Shown here piece by piece: positions 38,345-48,498 of a stretch of 64,000 nucleotides of DNA; positions within the stretch are counted from its first letter, which is position 1; each line of letters begins with the position of its first letter. This DNA comes from Pseudomonas sp. gcc21 (lineage in GTDB: Bacteria; Pseudomonadota; Gammaproteobacteria; Pseudomonadales; Pseudomonadaceae): positions 1,922,001-1,986,000 of the forward strand of contig NZ_CP051625.1 of NCBI RefSeq assembly GCF_012844345.1. The letters run 5' to 3'. The notes below the pieces were generated by a model. That model was given only the letters and a program-made list of their open reading frames with translations. It was not told the DNA's origin and did not search any database. A program made the translations under genes and the position numbers.

Positions 38345-38357
38345 GTGCATCCTTGGC

Positions 38358-39137
38358 TTATTCGTCCGGTTGCTGCTGCGTTACGTTAAGCTCGACACCC
38401 TGCTTCGCCAGCTCATCATAAGCGCGGTCGAGATCGGATCTGAGCTGCTCGGCAAAGCCTGAGTGTTGCGAGATAACGAATCGCATGGGGACCTGGATGA
38501 TCTGCAGCGATGGCAGCGAAGCCAGACCCATATCGGCTATCACTGGCTCCACCTGGGACCGGTAATGCAGCAGATAATCCCCGCGCCCTCGCAGCAGCAT
38601 TTTCACCGATCCGACGTGCGAGCTACTGCGATGAAGCCCTACCCCCAGCGAAGGATCCTGGACAGTAGCCAGCAGTTGCGGAGTGTAGATATGGTTCATC
38701 ATCAGAATGAGCTGTTTGCCGCGCAGCCCTTCCGGCCAGGCAGGCGCGGGCTCACCGGGACGGTAGTAGAGATTGATGCCGATCAGCCCGAGCGGGCGCT
38801 CAGTTTGCAGGGTGAACGATTCCCAGCCCGGCCGCGTGACGGTTCCAGGCCAGAGATCGACACTGCCGTCTTCAAGGCCTCGCCAGATGCGCGCCGCCGG
38901 CAGGATGCGCATGCGGTACGGATACTCCGCCTGCTCCAGCAATCGCGTTACGAGCCGTACCGTTTTCCCCACAATCTCACCTTCGGCATTGAGCTCCGAA
39001 TAACCCGGAAAATCCATCAAGGCGACATCCACCACAGGCTTCGAGGCCGTTTGAGGCGGCCTCGCCCCCTGCTCTGCGCTCAGATTGCCTACCCAGCACA
39101 ACAGAAGCATCGCCACACTGCCGATCATTCCTTTCAT
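38358..39137 (-). CDS. Periplasmic substrate-binding-like protein (SBP_bac_3 type)
   Basis: 259 residues. Signal peptide MKGMIGSVAMLLLCWVGNLSA, then a small solute-binding fold (VRLVTRLLEQAEYPYRMRILPAARIWRGLEDG; LHRSSSHVGSVKMLLRGRGDYLLHY). It resembles the orphan ABC-transporter-like periplasmic proteins of pseudomonads, whose ligand is usually unknown. No permease or ATPase gene is nearby, so it may be a sensor or binding protein rather than part of a transporter. It is convergent with the acyltransferase gene (13 bases apart). The ATG at 39137 follows AGAGAG; 39155 is an alternative. Confidence 0.75.
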   Translation of the reverse strand: MKGMIGSVAMLLLCWVGNLSAEQGARPPQTASKPVVDVALMDFPGYSELNAEGEIVGKTVRLVTRLLEQAEYPYRMRILPAARIWRGLEDGSVDLWPGTVTRPGWESFTLQTERPLGLIGINLYYRPGEPAPAWPEGLRGKQLILMMNHIYTPQLLATVQDPSLGVGLHRSSSHVGSVKMLLRGRGDYLLHYRSQVEPVIADMGLASLPSLQIIQVPMRFVISQHSGFAEQLRSDLDRAYDELAKQGVELNVTQQQPDE

Positions 39138-39205
39138 GAGATTCTCTCTGCGCATCGTGTATAGCTAAATGCCATGATGACAACGAACGCATTGATCGTC
39201 ACGCA

Positions 39206-39246
39206 CAAAAAACCCCTGGCGGGACTGGCCGGCAGGGGTTTTGTTT
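39206..39246 (-). terminator. Rho-independent terminator after glyA
   Basis: Read on the minus strand, ACCCCTG and CAGGGGT pair around a 14-base loop and are followed by a T-run (39206-39212 are A on the plus strand). It lies 17 bases after the glyA stop. Confidence 0.85.
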
Positions 39247-39262
39247 ACAGCTGCTCTGCAAC

Positions 39263-40519
39263 TCAGTCGGTATATACCGGCAGGCGCTTGCAGATGTCTT
39301 TGACTTGCTCACGTACCCGATCGATTACCGACTCATCGCCCATGGCATCGAGGATATCGCTGATCCAGCCAGCCAGCTGGCGGCAATCATCTTCCTTGAA
39401 GCCACGCGTGGTGACTGCCGGTGTACCGATACGCAGACCCGAGGTGACGAAAGGCGAGCGCGGATCATTCGGGACGGCATTCTTGTTGACGGTGATGAAC
39501 GCACGGCCAAGCGCAGCGTCCGCATCCTTACCGGTGATGTCCTGCTTGATCAGAGACAACAGGAACAGGTGGTTCTTGGTGCCGCCGGAAATCACATCGA
39601 ACCCGCGTTCGATAAAGACTTCCGCCATGGCCTGGGCATTTTTTACTACCTGCTGCTGGTAGGCTTTGAACTCATCGCTCATTGCTTCCTTGAAGCAGAT
39701 TGCCTTGGCGGCGATCACATGCATCAAGGGGCCGCCCTGCCCGCCGGGGAACACGGCGGAGTTGAGCTTCTTCTCCAGCGCCTCGTTGGAGCGGGCCAGA
39801 ATCAGACCACCGCGCGGGCCGCGCAGCGTTTTGTGCGTGGTAGTGGTCACCACGTCGGCGTAAGGGACAGGGTTCGGGTACACGCCGGCAGCTACCAGAC
39901 CCGCTACGTGGGCCATGTCGACGAACAGGTACGCACCCACCTTGTCGGCGATTTCGCGGAAACGGGGGAAATCGAGGATCTGCGAATACGCCGAGAAACC
40001 GGCGATGATCATCTTCGGCTTGTGCTCGACGGCCAGCGCTTCCAGCTCGTCGTAGTCAATCAGGCCAGTATCAGTGTTGATACCGTACTGCACCGCGTTG
40101 TAATGCTTGCCGGAGAAGTTCACGCTGGCACCATGCGTCAGGTGGCCACCGTGCGCGAGGCTCATGCCCAGCACTGTGTCACCGGGCGTCAGTAGCGCCT
40201 GGAATACTGCACTGTTGGCCTGTGAGCCGGCATGCGGCTGGACGTTCGCATAATCAGCGCCAAACAGCTGCTTGGCCCGATCAATGGCTAGCTGTTCCGC
40301 GACATCTACATACTCGCAACCACCGTAGTACCGCTTGCCCGGATAGCCTTCGGCGTATTTGTTGGTCAGGACAGAACCCTGCGCCTGCATGACTGCCGGA
40401 CTGGTGTAGTTCTCGGATGCGATCAGCTCGATATGCTCTTCCTGACGCTGAGCCTCCTGCTGCATGGCTTCCCAGAGTTCGGCATCGAAGTTGGCAATAT
40501 CGTTGGAACGGCTAAACAT
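39263..40519 (-). CDS. glyA: Serine hydroxymethyltransferase
   Basis: 418 residues. PLP enzyme that interconverts serine and glycine with tetrahydrofolate. [39 protein letters not shown] and the PLP-lysine segment [20 protein letters not shown] are intact. Pseudomonads often carry several glyA genes; this one stands next to morA, as one does in P. aeruginosa. The ATG at 40519 follows GGGGG; an upstream start at 40588 would add 23 unconserved residues. Confidence 0.97.
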   Translation of the reverse strand: MFSRSNDIANFDAELWEAMQQEAQRQEEHIELIASENYTSPAVMQAQGSVLTNKYAEGYPGKRYYGGCEYVDVAEQLAIDRAKQLFGADYANVQPHAGSQANSAVFQALLTPGDTVLGMSLAHGGHLTHGASVNFSGKHYNAVQYGINTDTGLIDYDELEALAVEHKPKMIIAGFSAYSQILDFPRFREIADKVGAYLFVDMAHVAGLVAAGVYPNPVPYADVVTTTTHKTLRGPRGGLILARSNEALEKKLNSAVFPGGQGGPLMHVIAAKAICFKEAMSDEFKAYQQQVVKNAQAMAEVFIERGFDVISGGTKNHLFLLSLIKQDITGKDADAALGRAFITVNKNAVPNDPRSPFVTSGLRIGTPAVTTRGFKEDDCRQLAGWISDILDAMGDESVIDRVREQVKDICKRLPVYTD

Positions 40520-40619
40520 TATGACGGCCCCCGCTAGGTCGTTCGAAAAGAGGCGGCATTTTACCTCAACGCGGGCGAGCTGGCACATGAAAAGCGCTCA
40601 GCCGCTTCGCGAAAGGATT

Positions 40620-43600
40620 TCACCTGCCCTGCAACCAGATTTCCAGCAAGGCATCAGCCGGTACCGGACGACCCAGATGGAAGCCCTGCGCCTCATCACA
40701 ATCGAAATTGCGCAGCAATGAAAACTGCTCCGGGCCTTCGACGCCTTCAGCAATCACTCTCAGCTTCAGGCTACGGCCCATCGCAACGATAGCCTGCACC
40801 AATGACGCGTCGCGGCTGCCCTCATACATGGCATGGATAAAGCTGCGATCAATCTTCAGCGTATCGATGGGAAAATCCTTGAGGTACTTGAGCGAAGAGT
40901 AGCCCGTACCGAAATCATCTATCGCAATCTGCACGCCAAGTTGCTTGAGGGTAGCCAAGGTGCGCATGGTGTCTTCGACATCCTGCAACAGAATACTTTC
41001 GGTCAGCTCCAGCTCTATACAGCCAGGCTCGAGTCGATACCGACTGACCACCTCAGTCACCTGTTCCGCCAGACGCCCTGCACTGAATTGCCGCGCGGAC
41101 AGGTTGATCGCCAGACGCGGCAGCAGATGACCTGTGTCGTGCCACTCGGCCATTTGCCGGCACGCGCGGTCCAGCACCCAATCGCCCAGTGCCTTGACCA
41201 GGCCGATCTCCTCGGCAATAGGAATGAACACTGCTGGCGACACATCCCCAAGCTCCGGATGCGTCCAGCGCAGCAAGGCCTCAGCGCCGGTGAGATGGCG
41301 GTCCGAGCAACTGAACTGCGGCTGATAATGCAAGGTGAACTCATCGTTATGCAAAGCGCGGCGCAGGTCGTTCTCCAGATTCAGCCGTTCAGCCGCGCGG
41401 GCATTCATCTCAGCCTGGTAGAAGCGGAAAGTATCCTTGCCCATTTCCTTGGCGTGGTACATGGCCGTGTCCGCATTCTTCAGCAATACCGTCGTTTCGA
41501 CGCCGTCCTGCGGGTACAGCGCAATGCCGATACTGGCACTGATGAAAAACTCCTTCTCCTGCAGAAGAAAGCCCGGAGCCAGCGCCTGAAGCACTTTTTC
41601 AGCTACATGAATGCCCGCCTTGAGCGCGGCATCGCGTGTCTGCAGACCAATCAGCAGCATGGTGAACTCATCACCGCCCATACGCGCTACGGTATCGCTC
41701 TCACGAATGCACGAGCGCAGCCGCCGACCCACCTCTTTCAACATGGTATCGCCGGCTGCATGTCCCAGCGTGTCATTGATCGGCTTGAAGCGGTCGAGAT
41801 CAAGAAACAGTACAGCCACCCACTCTTTACGCCGTTCGGCTACCTGTAACGCGCTGGCAAGCCGATCCTGGAACAGGGTGCGATTGGGCAGGCCGGTCAG
41901 GGAATCAAAGTACGCCAGGCTTTCGATACGTGCTTCGCTCGCCTTGCGCTCGCTGATGTCCACGAAGAACGCGATATAGCTGACCAGGTCGCCGTCGCTA
42001 TCAAGCACCGCACTGATACCCGCCCAGGTAGGATATTCCTCGCCGCCTTTACGTTTCTGCCAGATCTCGCCTTCCCATCGGCCGTTCTCGCGAAGCTCCG
42101 CCCTGAGCTGCTGATAAAACGCAGCCTTGTGATGGTTTGAAGCCAACAGCCACGGTAACTGGTCAAGCACCTCGTCGGACACGTAGCCAGTGATACGGCT
42201 GAAGTTTTCATTGATCTGTACGATATAGCCAGCCGGGTCGGTAACCACAATCGCGCCGGTGGTATTCTCAAACACCGTCGCGGCCATGCGCAGGCGGTTC
42301 TCCGTGCGCCGCTGCTCGGTAATATCGCGGGCAATGCCTAGCAATCCGAGGAAGCGGCCATGTGGACTCCACATCAGCGATACCCGCAGCTCAACCGGGC
42401 AGGTATGCCCATCCGCCTTGATGCAATCGAAACTGGTGTGGCGACTGAAACCTTCGTGGCGTAACCGCTCTGCGACCGCAGGGTCCGCCAGCTGTGGCCT
42501 GATCTCGCGTACCAGTGCTGCGATGAACTGGGTGAAACGGTTGCCCGCGACAACCTCTTCAAATCCGTTATCGATGATGAATTCCGGCGTGAAGCCCAAC
42601 ACACCGATTACCGAAGGGCTGACGTAATCCAGCCGGAAATCCATGTCTGTAGACCAGATAACGTCACTGATGTTTTCCGCCAGTAGCCGGTAGCGCTGCT
42701 CGCTGGTTTTCAGGCTCTCGGTGACGCCCGTTTGACTGGTCACGTCCTTGACCGTCCCGATCACCTGGTGCACGCGCCCGTCAGGCAACCGCGACATCAC
42801 CTTTACCCGCAGGGCGAACCAGTTCCAGCCGCCATCGCGGCGGCGCCAGCGTATACGCCAGTCGAGGATTTTCTCATCCGGCAGCACTTGTTGCAGGTTA
42901 CGGTTGATATGCATGTATTCGACATCATCCGGATGCAACAACGCCTGCTGTGGATCACCCGGGAACGCAGCCTCTTCCTCCCTGCTATAGCCGAGTGACC
43001 GGGCAAGGGAGCGGTTCGCAAACACCACCTGGTTATGCTGGACATCCTTTATATAGACGATATCAGGCACTGCCTTGACCACACCGGCCCAGAAATCCTC
43101 CCGCTCGGACATAGTCGTTTCAATACGCCTGCGCTCGGTGATGTCGGCGATACTCACGGTAACGGCGTTCAGCTCATCGCTGTGTTGCGGCAGCCGCATC
43201 ACGACCCAGACGTAGCGCAGAATGCCGCCAACTGACCGCAAAGGTGTTTCCAGCTCGAAGCGTGTCTGCCGGTTCGCCAGCGCGGCGACCAGTCCATAGC
43301 GGAAGCCGCTACGCTCGATCTTCTGCTTGCCGTTGCGGCCCACTGCCCGCTGCAGGTCGCCGACCGAGTCGATTTCCAGCAGATCCAGCATGTTCTGGTT
43401 GGCATCGATCACCCGGACCTGCCCGATCAGCTCGTCGTGGCGCTGCGGATTGTCGTTCAGCCAGGTGTCCAATGCCTGCGTACCGGTCAGCTGTTGCTGC
43501 TCGATAAAGCTCAGCAGTCCGGTGAGATCAAGCTGCACCAGCGCCATATCAACATTCTGGAAGATATCCCGATAACGTCGCTCGGCCTCCTGAAGGATCT

Positions 43601-44468
43601 GATAGGACTCCGCGTTGAATGCTTCCAGGCTGCGGTTGGTCCGCTGCATCTGCGACAGCACCCAGAGAATCAGCAGCAGGACAGCCGTGAACGCCGCGAC
43701 GACCAACGCTTTGGCACGAATCAGCTGACCGAGCTGCTGTCGGTAGTAGCCTTCATCGACCAGGCCACGAACCTGCCAGAGGGTGCCCTCCACCGGCGCG
43801 CTCACATACACCCTCTCGCGCTCTTCCGGTGTCATCTGCGCGTTTTCCAGAAAAATCAGGTGGTCAGCCCGCTGCCGCGCCAGCACCCGCACGCTTTCTG
43901 TATCCTCCAAAAGCCAGGTGTAACCCCGCGACGGATACGCAGAAACCAGCTCGGCGATGGCTTGTTCGCCGACCAGTAACACCCAGTATTCGCCGGGGTT
44001 ACGACTGGCGACGATCCAGTGCAACAGGCCGCTGGCCGGGTCAGCCGCAACCGTGTAGGTTTGCTGACTCAGAGCGAGTCGGTGCACCTCACGCATCCAG
44101 GGTTGATCGGGATGAACCTTATCCGCCTCGTCGAGATCGACGCGCATGACTTCTTCCAGCGCACTTATCAGCTGTATCGGTGCTGCAGTCTCATCGTGCT
44201 GCCGGGTGGCGAGCAATTGCTCGATAGCCTGGGATTTCAGCTCCAGATTGCGGCCGACCTGTTCGGCGGTCAGCCACACGCTTTCTTCTATCTGAATCTC
44301 ATGCTGATCACGCACCAGCGTGAAGTCATGCCAGGCCTGCCAGACCATCAAAGCCGCAAGCAGTACCGCTGCCAGAATGACCAGCAACAGCCCGGCCGTC
44401 GGCCGAGCGGAGAACGACGCCTGGGCGGGTTTGGTCTCGACATCTGCCGTTTCTGATCGATTAATCAA
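40620..44468 (-). CDS. morA: MorA-like c-di-GMP synthase/phosphodiesterase
   Basis: 1282 residues from the chosen TTG. Inner-membrane sensor: a helix near the N-terminus (PTAGLLLVILAAVLLAALMV), a periplasmic segment of about 200 residues, a second helix (LVVAAFTAVLLLILWVL), several PAS domains, then GGDEF and EAL domains. The cyclase site MGGDEF (about residue 930) is intact, with an inhibitory RxxD site just before it (RESD). The phosphodiesterase site EALLRW (about 1062) and DDFGTGYSSL are intact, so both activities are plausible. In P. aeruginosa MorA affects flagellar timing and biofilm. The TTG at 44468 follows GGGG; a TTG at 44567 is possible but would span a hairpin. Confidence 0.9.
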   Translation of the reverse strand: MINRSETADVETKPAQASFSARPTAGLLLVILAAVLLAALMVWQAWHDFTLVRDQHEIQIEESVWLTAEQVGRNLELKSQAIEQLLATRQHDETAAPIQLISALEEVMRVDLDEADKVHPDQPWMREVHRLALSQQTYTVAADPASGLLHWIVASRNPGEYWVLLVGEQAIAELVSAYPSRGYTWLLEDTESVRVLARQRADHLIFLENAQMTPEERERVYVSAPVEGTLWQVRGLVDEGYYRQQLGQLIRAKALVVAAFTAVLLLILWVLSQMQRTNRSLEAFNAESYQILQEAERRYRDIFQNVDMALVQLDLTGLLSFIEQQQLTGTQALDTWLNDNPQRHDELIGQVRVIDANQNMLDLLEIDSVGDLQRAVGRNGKQKIERSGFRYGLVAALANRQTRFELETPLRSVGGILRYVWVVMRLPQHSDELNAVTVSIADITERRRIETTMSEREDFWAGVVKAVPDIVYIKDVQHNQVVFANRSLARSLGYSREEEAAFPGDPQQALLHPDDVEYMHINRNLQQVLPDEKILDWRIRWRRRDGGWNWFALRVKVMSRLPDGRVHQVIGTVKDVTSQTGVTESLKTSEQRYRLLAENISDVIWSTDMDFRLDYVSPSVIGVLGFTPEFIIDNGFEEVVAGNRFTQFIAALVREIRPQLADPAVAERLRHEGFSRHTSFDCIKADGHTCPVELRVSLMWSPHGRFLGLLGIARDITEQRRTENRLRMAATVFENTTGAIVVTDPAGYIVQINENFSRITGYVSDEVLDQLPWLLASNHHKAAFYQQLRAELRENGRWEGEIWQKRKGGEEYPTWAGISAVLDSDGDLVSYIAFFVDISERKASEARIESLAYFDSLTGLPNRTLFQDRLASALQVAERRKEWVAVLFLDLDRFKPINDTLGHAAGDTMLKEVGRRLRSCIRESDTVARMGGDEFTMLLIGLQTRDAALKAGIHVAEKVLQALAPGFLLQEKEFFISASIGIALYPQDGVETTVLLKNADTAMYHAKEMGKDTFRFYQAEMNARAAERLNLENDLRRALHNDEFTLHYQPQFSCSDRHLTGAEALLRWTHPELGDVSPAVFIPIAEEIGLVKALGDWVLDRACRQMAEWHDTGHLLPRLAINLSARQFSAGRLAEQVTEVVSRYRLEPGCIELELTESILLQDVEDTMRTLATLKQLGVQIAIDDFGTGYSSLKYLKDFPIDTLKIDRSFIHAMYEGSRDASLVQAIVAMGRSLKLRVIAEGVEGPEQFSLLRNFDCDEAQGFHLGRPVPADALLEIWLQGR

Positions 44469-44621
44469 GATTGCCCCACTGCTTCGTTCGCTGACAAATG
44501 CAGGGCTGCATCCAGCACGTGGAGGAGGTTTGCCCTCCTCGACCAGTTGGGCTAGCCTTGCCTGCAATTTGTCCGCCTGCGGACAATCCAGCTCGTTCTT
44601 TAGTCAACAGGTTACGTATCC

Positions 44622-46286
44622 ATGGCTCAATATGTGTATAGCATGCATCGGGTGAGCAAGGTTGTTCCCCCGAAGCGCCAAATTCTCAAGGACATTTCCC
44701 TGTCGTTTTTTCCCGGCGCCAAGATTGGCGTGCTGGGCCTGAATGGTTCAGGCAAGTCCACACTGCTACGGATTATGGCCGGAGTTGACACCGAAATCGA
44801 TGGTGAAGCTCGGCCGATGCCCGGCATCAAGATAGGTTATCTGCCACAGGAGCCAGAACTTGACCCGAGCAAGACTGTTCGTGACATCGTGGAGGAAGCG
44901 GTCGGCGAGATAAAAGAAGCCCAGACCCGCCTCGATGCCGTTTACGCCGCCTACGCCGAACCTGATGCAGACTTCGACGCCCTGGCAGCCGAGCAGGCCA
45001 AGCTCGAAGCGATCCTTCAGGCCGCTGACGGACACAACCTCGAGCGCCAGCTGGAAGTGGCCGCTGATGCCCTGCGCCTGCCTCCGTGGGACGCTCAGAT
45101 CGAACACCTGTCAGGCGGTGAAAAGCGCCGCGTGGCACTGTGCCGGTTATTGCTGTCCGCTCCCGACATGCTGCTGCTCGACGAGCCGACCAACCATCTG
45201 GATGCGGATTCCGTCGCCTGGCTCGAACAGTTCCTGCACGACTTCTCCGGCACCGTGGTTGCGATTACCCACGACCGCTATTTCCTCGACAACGTCGCCG
45301 GCTGGATTCTCGAGCTTGACCGCGGCCACGGAATCCCGTTCGAAGGCAACTATTCGCAGTGGCTTGAATCCAAGGCTGCACGTCTGGCGCAGGAGGCGAA
45401 GCAGGAATCCTCCCACGCCAAGGCAATGAAGGCCGAGCTGGAGTGGGTACGCCAGGGACCGAAAGGCCGGCAATCCAAATCCAAGGCTCGCTTGCAGCGC
45501 TTTGAAGAGATGCAGTCGCAGGAATTCCAGAAGCGCAGCGAGACCAACGAGATCTTTATCCCGGTCGGTCCCCGTCTGGGCGACAAGGTCATCGAGCTGA
45601 ACAATGTCAGCAAGAGCTATGGCGAGCGGGTACTTATCGACAACCTCTCGTTCAGCGTACCCAAGGGCGCCATTGTCGGCGTCATTGGCGGCAACGGCGC
45701 GGGCAAGTCCACACTGTTCCGCATGATCACCGGCAAGGAACAGCCCGACTCGGGCAGCATCGACATCGGCGACACCGTGCAGATCGCCAGTGTTGACCAG
45801 AGCCGCGAAGACCTCGACGGCAACAAGACCGTGTGGGAACAGATTTCTGATGGATTCGACATCATCAAGGTCGGCAATCACGAAATGCCATCGCGCGGCT
45901 ATGTGGGTCGCTTCAATTTCAAAGGTGCTGACCAGCAGAAGTTCGTCAAAGATCTGTCAGGTGGTGAGCGTGGGCGTCTGCACATGGCGATGACGCTGAA
46001 ACAGGGGGCCAACGTACTGCTGCTGGACGAACCGTCCAACGACCTGGACGTTGAAACGCTGCGAGCACTGGAGGAGGCGCTGCTGGATTTCCCCGGCTCG
46101 GCTATCGTGATTTCCCACGATCGCTGGTTCCTTGACCGCATTGCCACCCACATCCTTGCCTATGAAGATGACTCGCAGGTAGTCTTCTTCGAAGGTAACT
46201 ACACCGACTACGAAGCTGATCGCAAAAAGCGGCTCGGCGAGTCCGCCGCTCAGCCTCACCGCGTCCGCTACAAAAAGCTCGCCTGA
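44622..46286 (+). CDS. ettA: Energy-dependent translational throttle protein EttA (ABC-F)
   Basis: 554 residues. Ribosome-associated ABC-F ATPase that gates initiation according to the ATP/ADP ratio. Two ABC cassettes: Walker A GLNGSGKST and GGNGAGKST, signatures LSGGEKRR and LSGGERGR, with Walker B LLLDEPTNHLD and LLLDEPSNDLD. The inter-domain arm (KAMKAELEWVRQGPKGRQ) and the EttA-type C-terminus are present. It diverges from morA. A hairpin follows the stop. Confidence 0.96.
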   Translation: MAQYVYSMHRVSKVVPPKRQILKDISLSFFPGAKIGVLGLNGSGKSTLLRIMAGVDTEIDGEARPMPGIKIGYLPQEPELDPSKTVRDIVEEAVGEIKEAQTRLDAVYAAYAEPDADFDALAAEQAKLEAILQAADGHNLERQLEVAADALRLPPWDAQIEHLSGGEKRRVALCRLLLSAPDMLLLDEPTNHLDADSVAWLEQFLHDFSGTVVAITHDRYFLDNVAGWILELDRGHGIPFEGNYSQWLESKAARLAQEAKQESSHAKAMKAELEWVRQGPKGRQSKSKARLQRFEEMQSQEFQKRSETNEIFIPVGPRLGDKVIELNNVSKSYGERVLIDNLSFSVPKGAIVGVIGGNGAGKSTLFRMITGKEQPDSGSIDIGDTVQIASVDQSREDLDGNKTVWEQISDGFDIIKVGNHEMPSRGYVGRFNFKGADQQKFVKDLSGGERGRLHMAMTLKQGANVLLLDEPSNDLDVETLRALEEALLDFPGSAIVISHDRWFLDRIATHILAYEDDSQVVFFEGNYTDYEADRKKRLGESAAQPHRVRYKKLA

Positions 46287-46309
46287 GCCTGAGCTGACGG
46301 GAAATACTT

Positions 46310-46333
46310 CGGGAAGCCAGCCATGGCTTCCCG
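46310..46333 (+). terminator. Hairpin after ettA
   Basis: Perfect 10-bp stem CGGGAAGCCA/TGGCTTCCCG with a 4-base loop, 23 bases after the ettA stop. No T-run follows immediately. Confidence 0.55.
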
Positions 46334-46424
46334 CTCCATCCATGCACTATTTCAGGGCATGAACGGAACAGTCGTCCCACCTGTTTTTGTCACGGCCCCG
46401 CATCGCAAGGTTCCCGGCGCGCCC

Positions 46425-46446
46425 CAAAAAATAGCATTATTTTTTG
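46425..46446. promoter_or_regulatory. AT-rich inverted repeat upstream of gdhA
   Basis: CAAAAAATA and TATTTTTTG form perfect 9-bp arms around GCAT, about 80 bases before the gdhA start. It could be an operator, an UP-type element, or an aid to termination after ettA. The sequence does not decide. Confidence 0.45.
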
Positions 46447-46482
46447 TAAGTCTGGTTTTCTGCACCTTAGCGGTTCTGGTAG

Positions 46483-47868
<1,386 letters not shown>

Positions 47869-47908
47869 GTTCAAACAAAGACGCTATAGTGGTATGAGAT
47901 CTGTAATA

Positions 47909-47928
47909 GGCCTGCTGTCGCGCAGGCC
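47909..47928 (+). other. Hairpin just before the mapZ ribosome-binding site
   Basis: GGCCTGC and GCAGGCC form a perfect 7-bp stem with a 6-base loop. The AGGAGG site of the next gene begins 3 bases later (47931-47936). It may end gdhA transcripts or affect translation of mapZ. Confidence 0.5.
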
Positions 47929-47942
47929 ACAGGAGGCATTCC

Positions 47943-48299
47943 ATGAGCGATGACCGGCGTCGTTTTACTCGGGTCAGGTTTGACGCAGCTACCCGACTGC
48001 AACAGGACGACTGGAGCACTTCCGTTCAGCTTGTGGATCTTTCCCTTCGCGGCTTACTGGTTACGCAGCCCGCTGACTGGGAATCCAGTCGCAATGCTGA
48101 GCCCTTCGTCGCGACCATCGATCTCGGCGAAGGCAGTCAGATAAACATGGAAGTCTGTTTGATTCATGCCGAAGACGCTCTGCTCGGCTTCCGCTGCGAA
48201 CATATCGACCTGGACTCCGTCAGCCACCTGAGACGCCTGCTTGCCCTCAATCTCGGCGATGCCGACCTGCTCGATCGCGAGCTCGCAGCATTGCTTTGA
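47943..48299 (+). CDS. mapZ: PilZ-domain c-di-GMP adaptor MapZ-like
   Basis: 118 residues. A single PilZ domain with the c-di-GMP-binding RxxxR region as DDRRRFTRVRF and the second motif DLSLRGL. It matches PA4608 (MapZ), which on binding c-di-GMP inhibits the chemoreceptor methyltransferase CheR1 and so alters swimming. The C-terminal helix RRLLALNLGDADLLDREL agrees. It lies between gdhA and convergent radA, as PA4608 lies next to radA in P. aeruginosa. AGGAGG precedes the ATG by 6 bases. Confidence 0.9.
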   Translation: MSDDRRRFTRVRFDAATRLQQDDWSTSVQLVDLSLRGLLVTQPADWESSRNAEPFVATIDLGEGSQINMEVCLIHAEDALLGFRCEHIDLDSVSHLRRLLALNLGDADLLDRELAALL

Positions 48300-48311
48300 A
48301 TTAAGGAATCT

Positions 48312-48498
48312 CTAAAAGCGTAACGAGCGAAGGCTAGGCAAGGCGAAATCAAACGAAAGAGCGGAATTTACGTGTTGTAAATGAGCATGTTACTCGCTGC
48401 GCTCGCCCCTTCGGGGCCGCCCATTCGGGCGTTCAACGGTCTCCGACCTTTTGTGAGAGCGATTTCAACGCAGCATGGCCGAGCGCAGTAGCTTTTAG
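48312..48498. mobile_element. MITE-like palindromic element between mapZ and radA
   Basis: 187 bases bounded by CTAAAAGC and its complement GCTTTTAG. Imperfect inverted similarity continues inward for about 40 bases (GGCGAAATC on the left against GATTTCAACGC on the right). It holds no open frame. The right end includes the radA stop codon, so the element abuts or overlaps coding sequence. It resembles non-autonomous intergenic repeats of pseudomonads; no transposase for it is seen in this window. Confidence 0.6.

Noticed and set aside
44520..44540. GAGGAGG/CCTCCTC hairpin as part of morA coding sequence
   Set aside because: It lies in the stretch that would be coding only if the TTG at 44567 were used; a stable hairpin and a better start at 44468 suggest it is leader or intergenic sequence.
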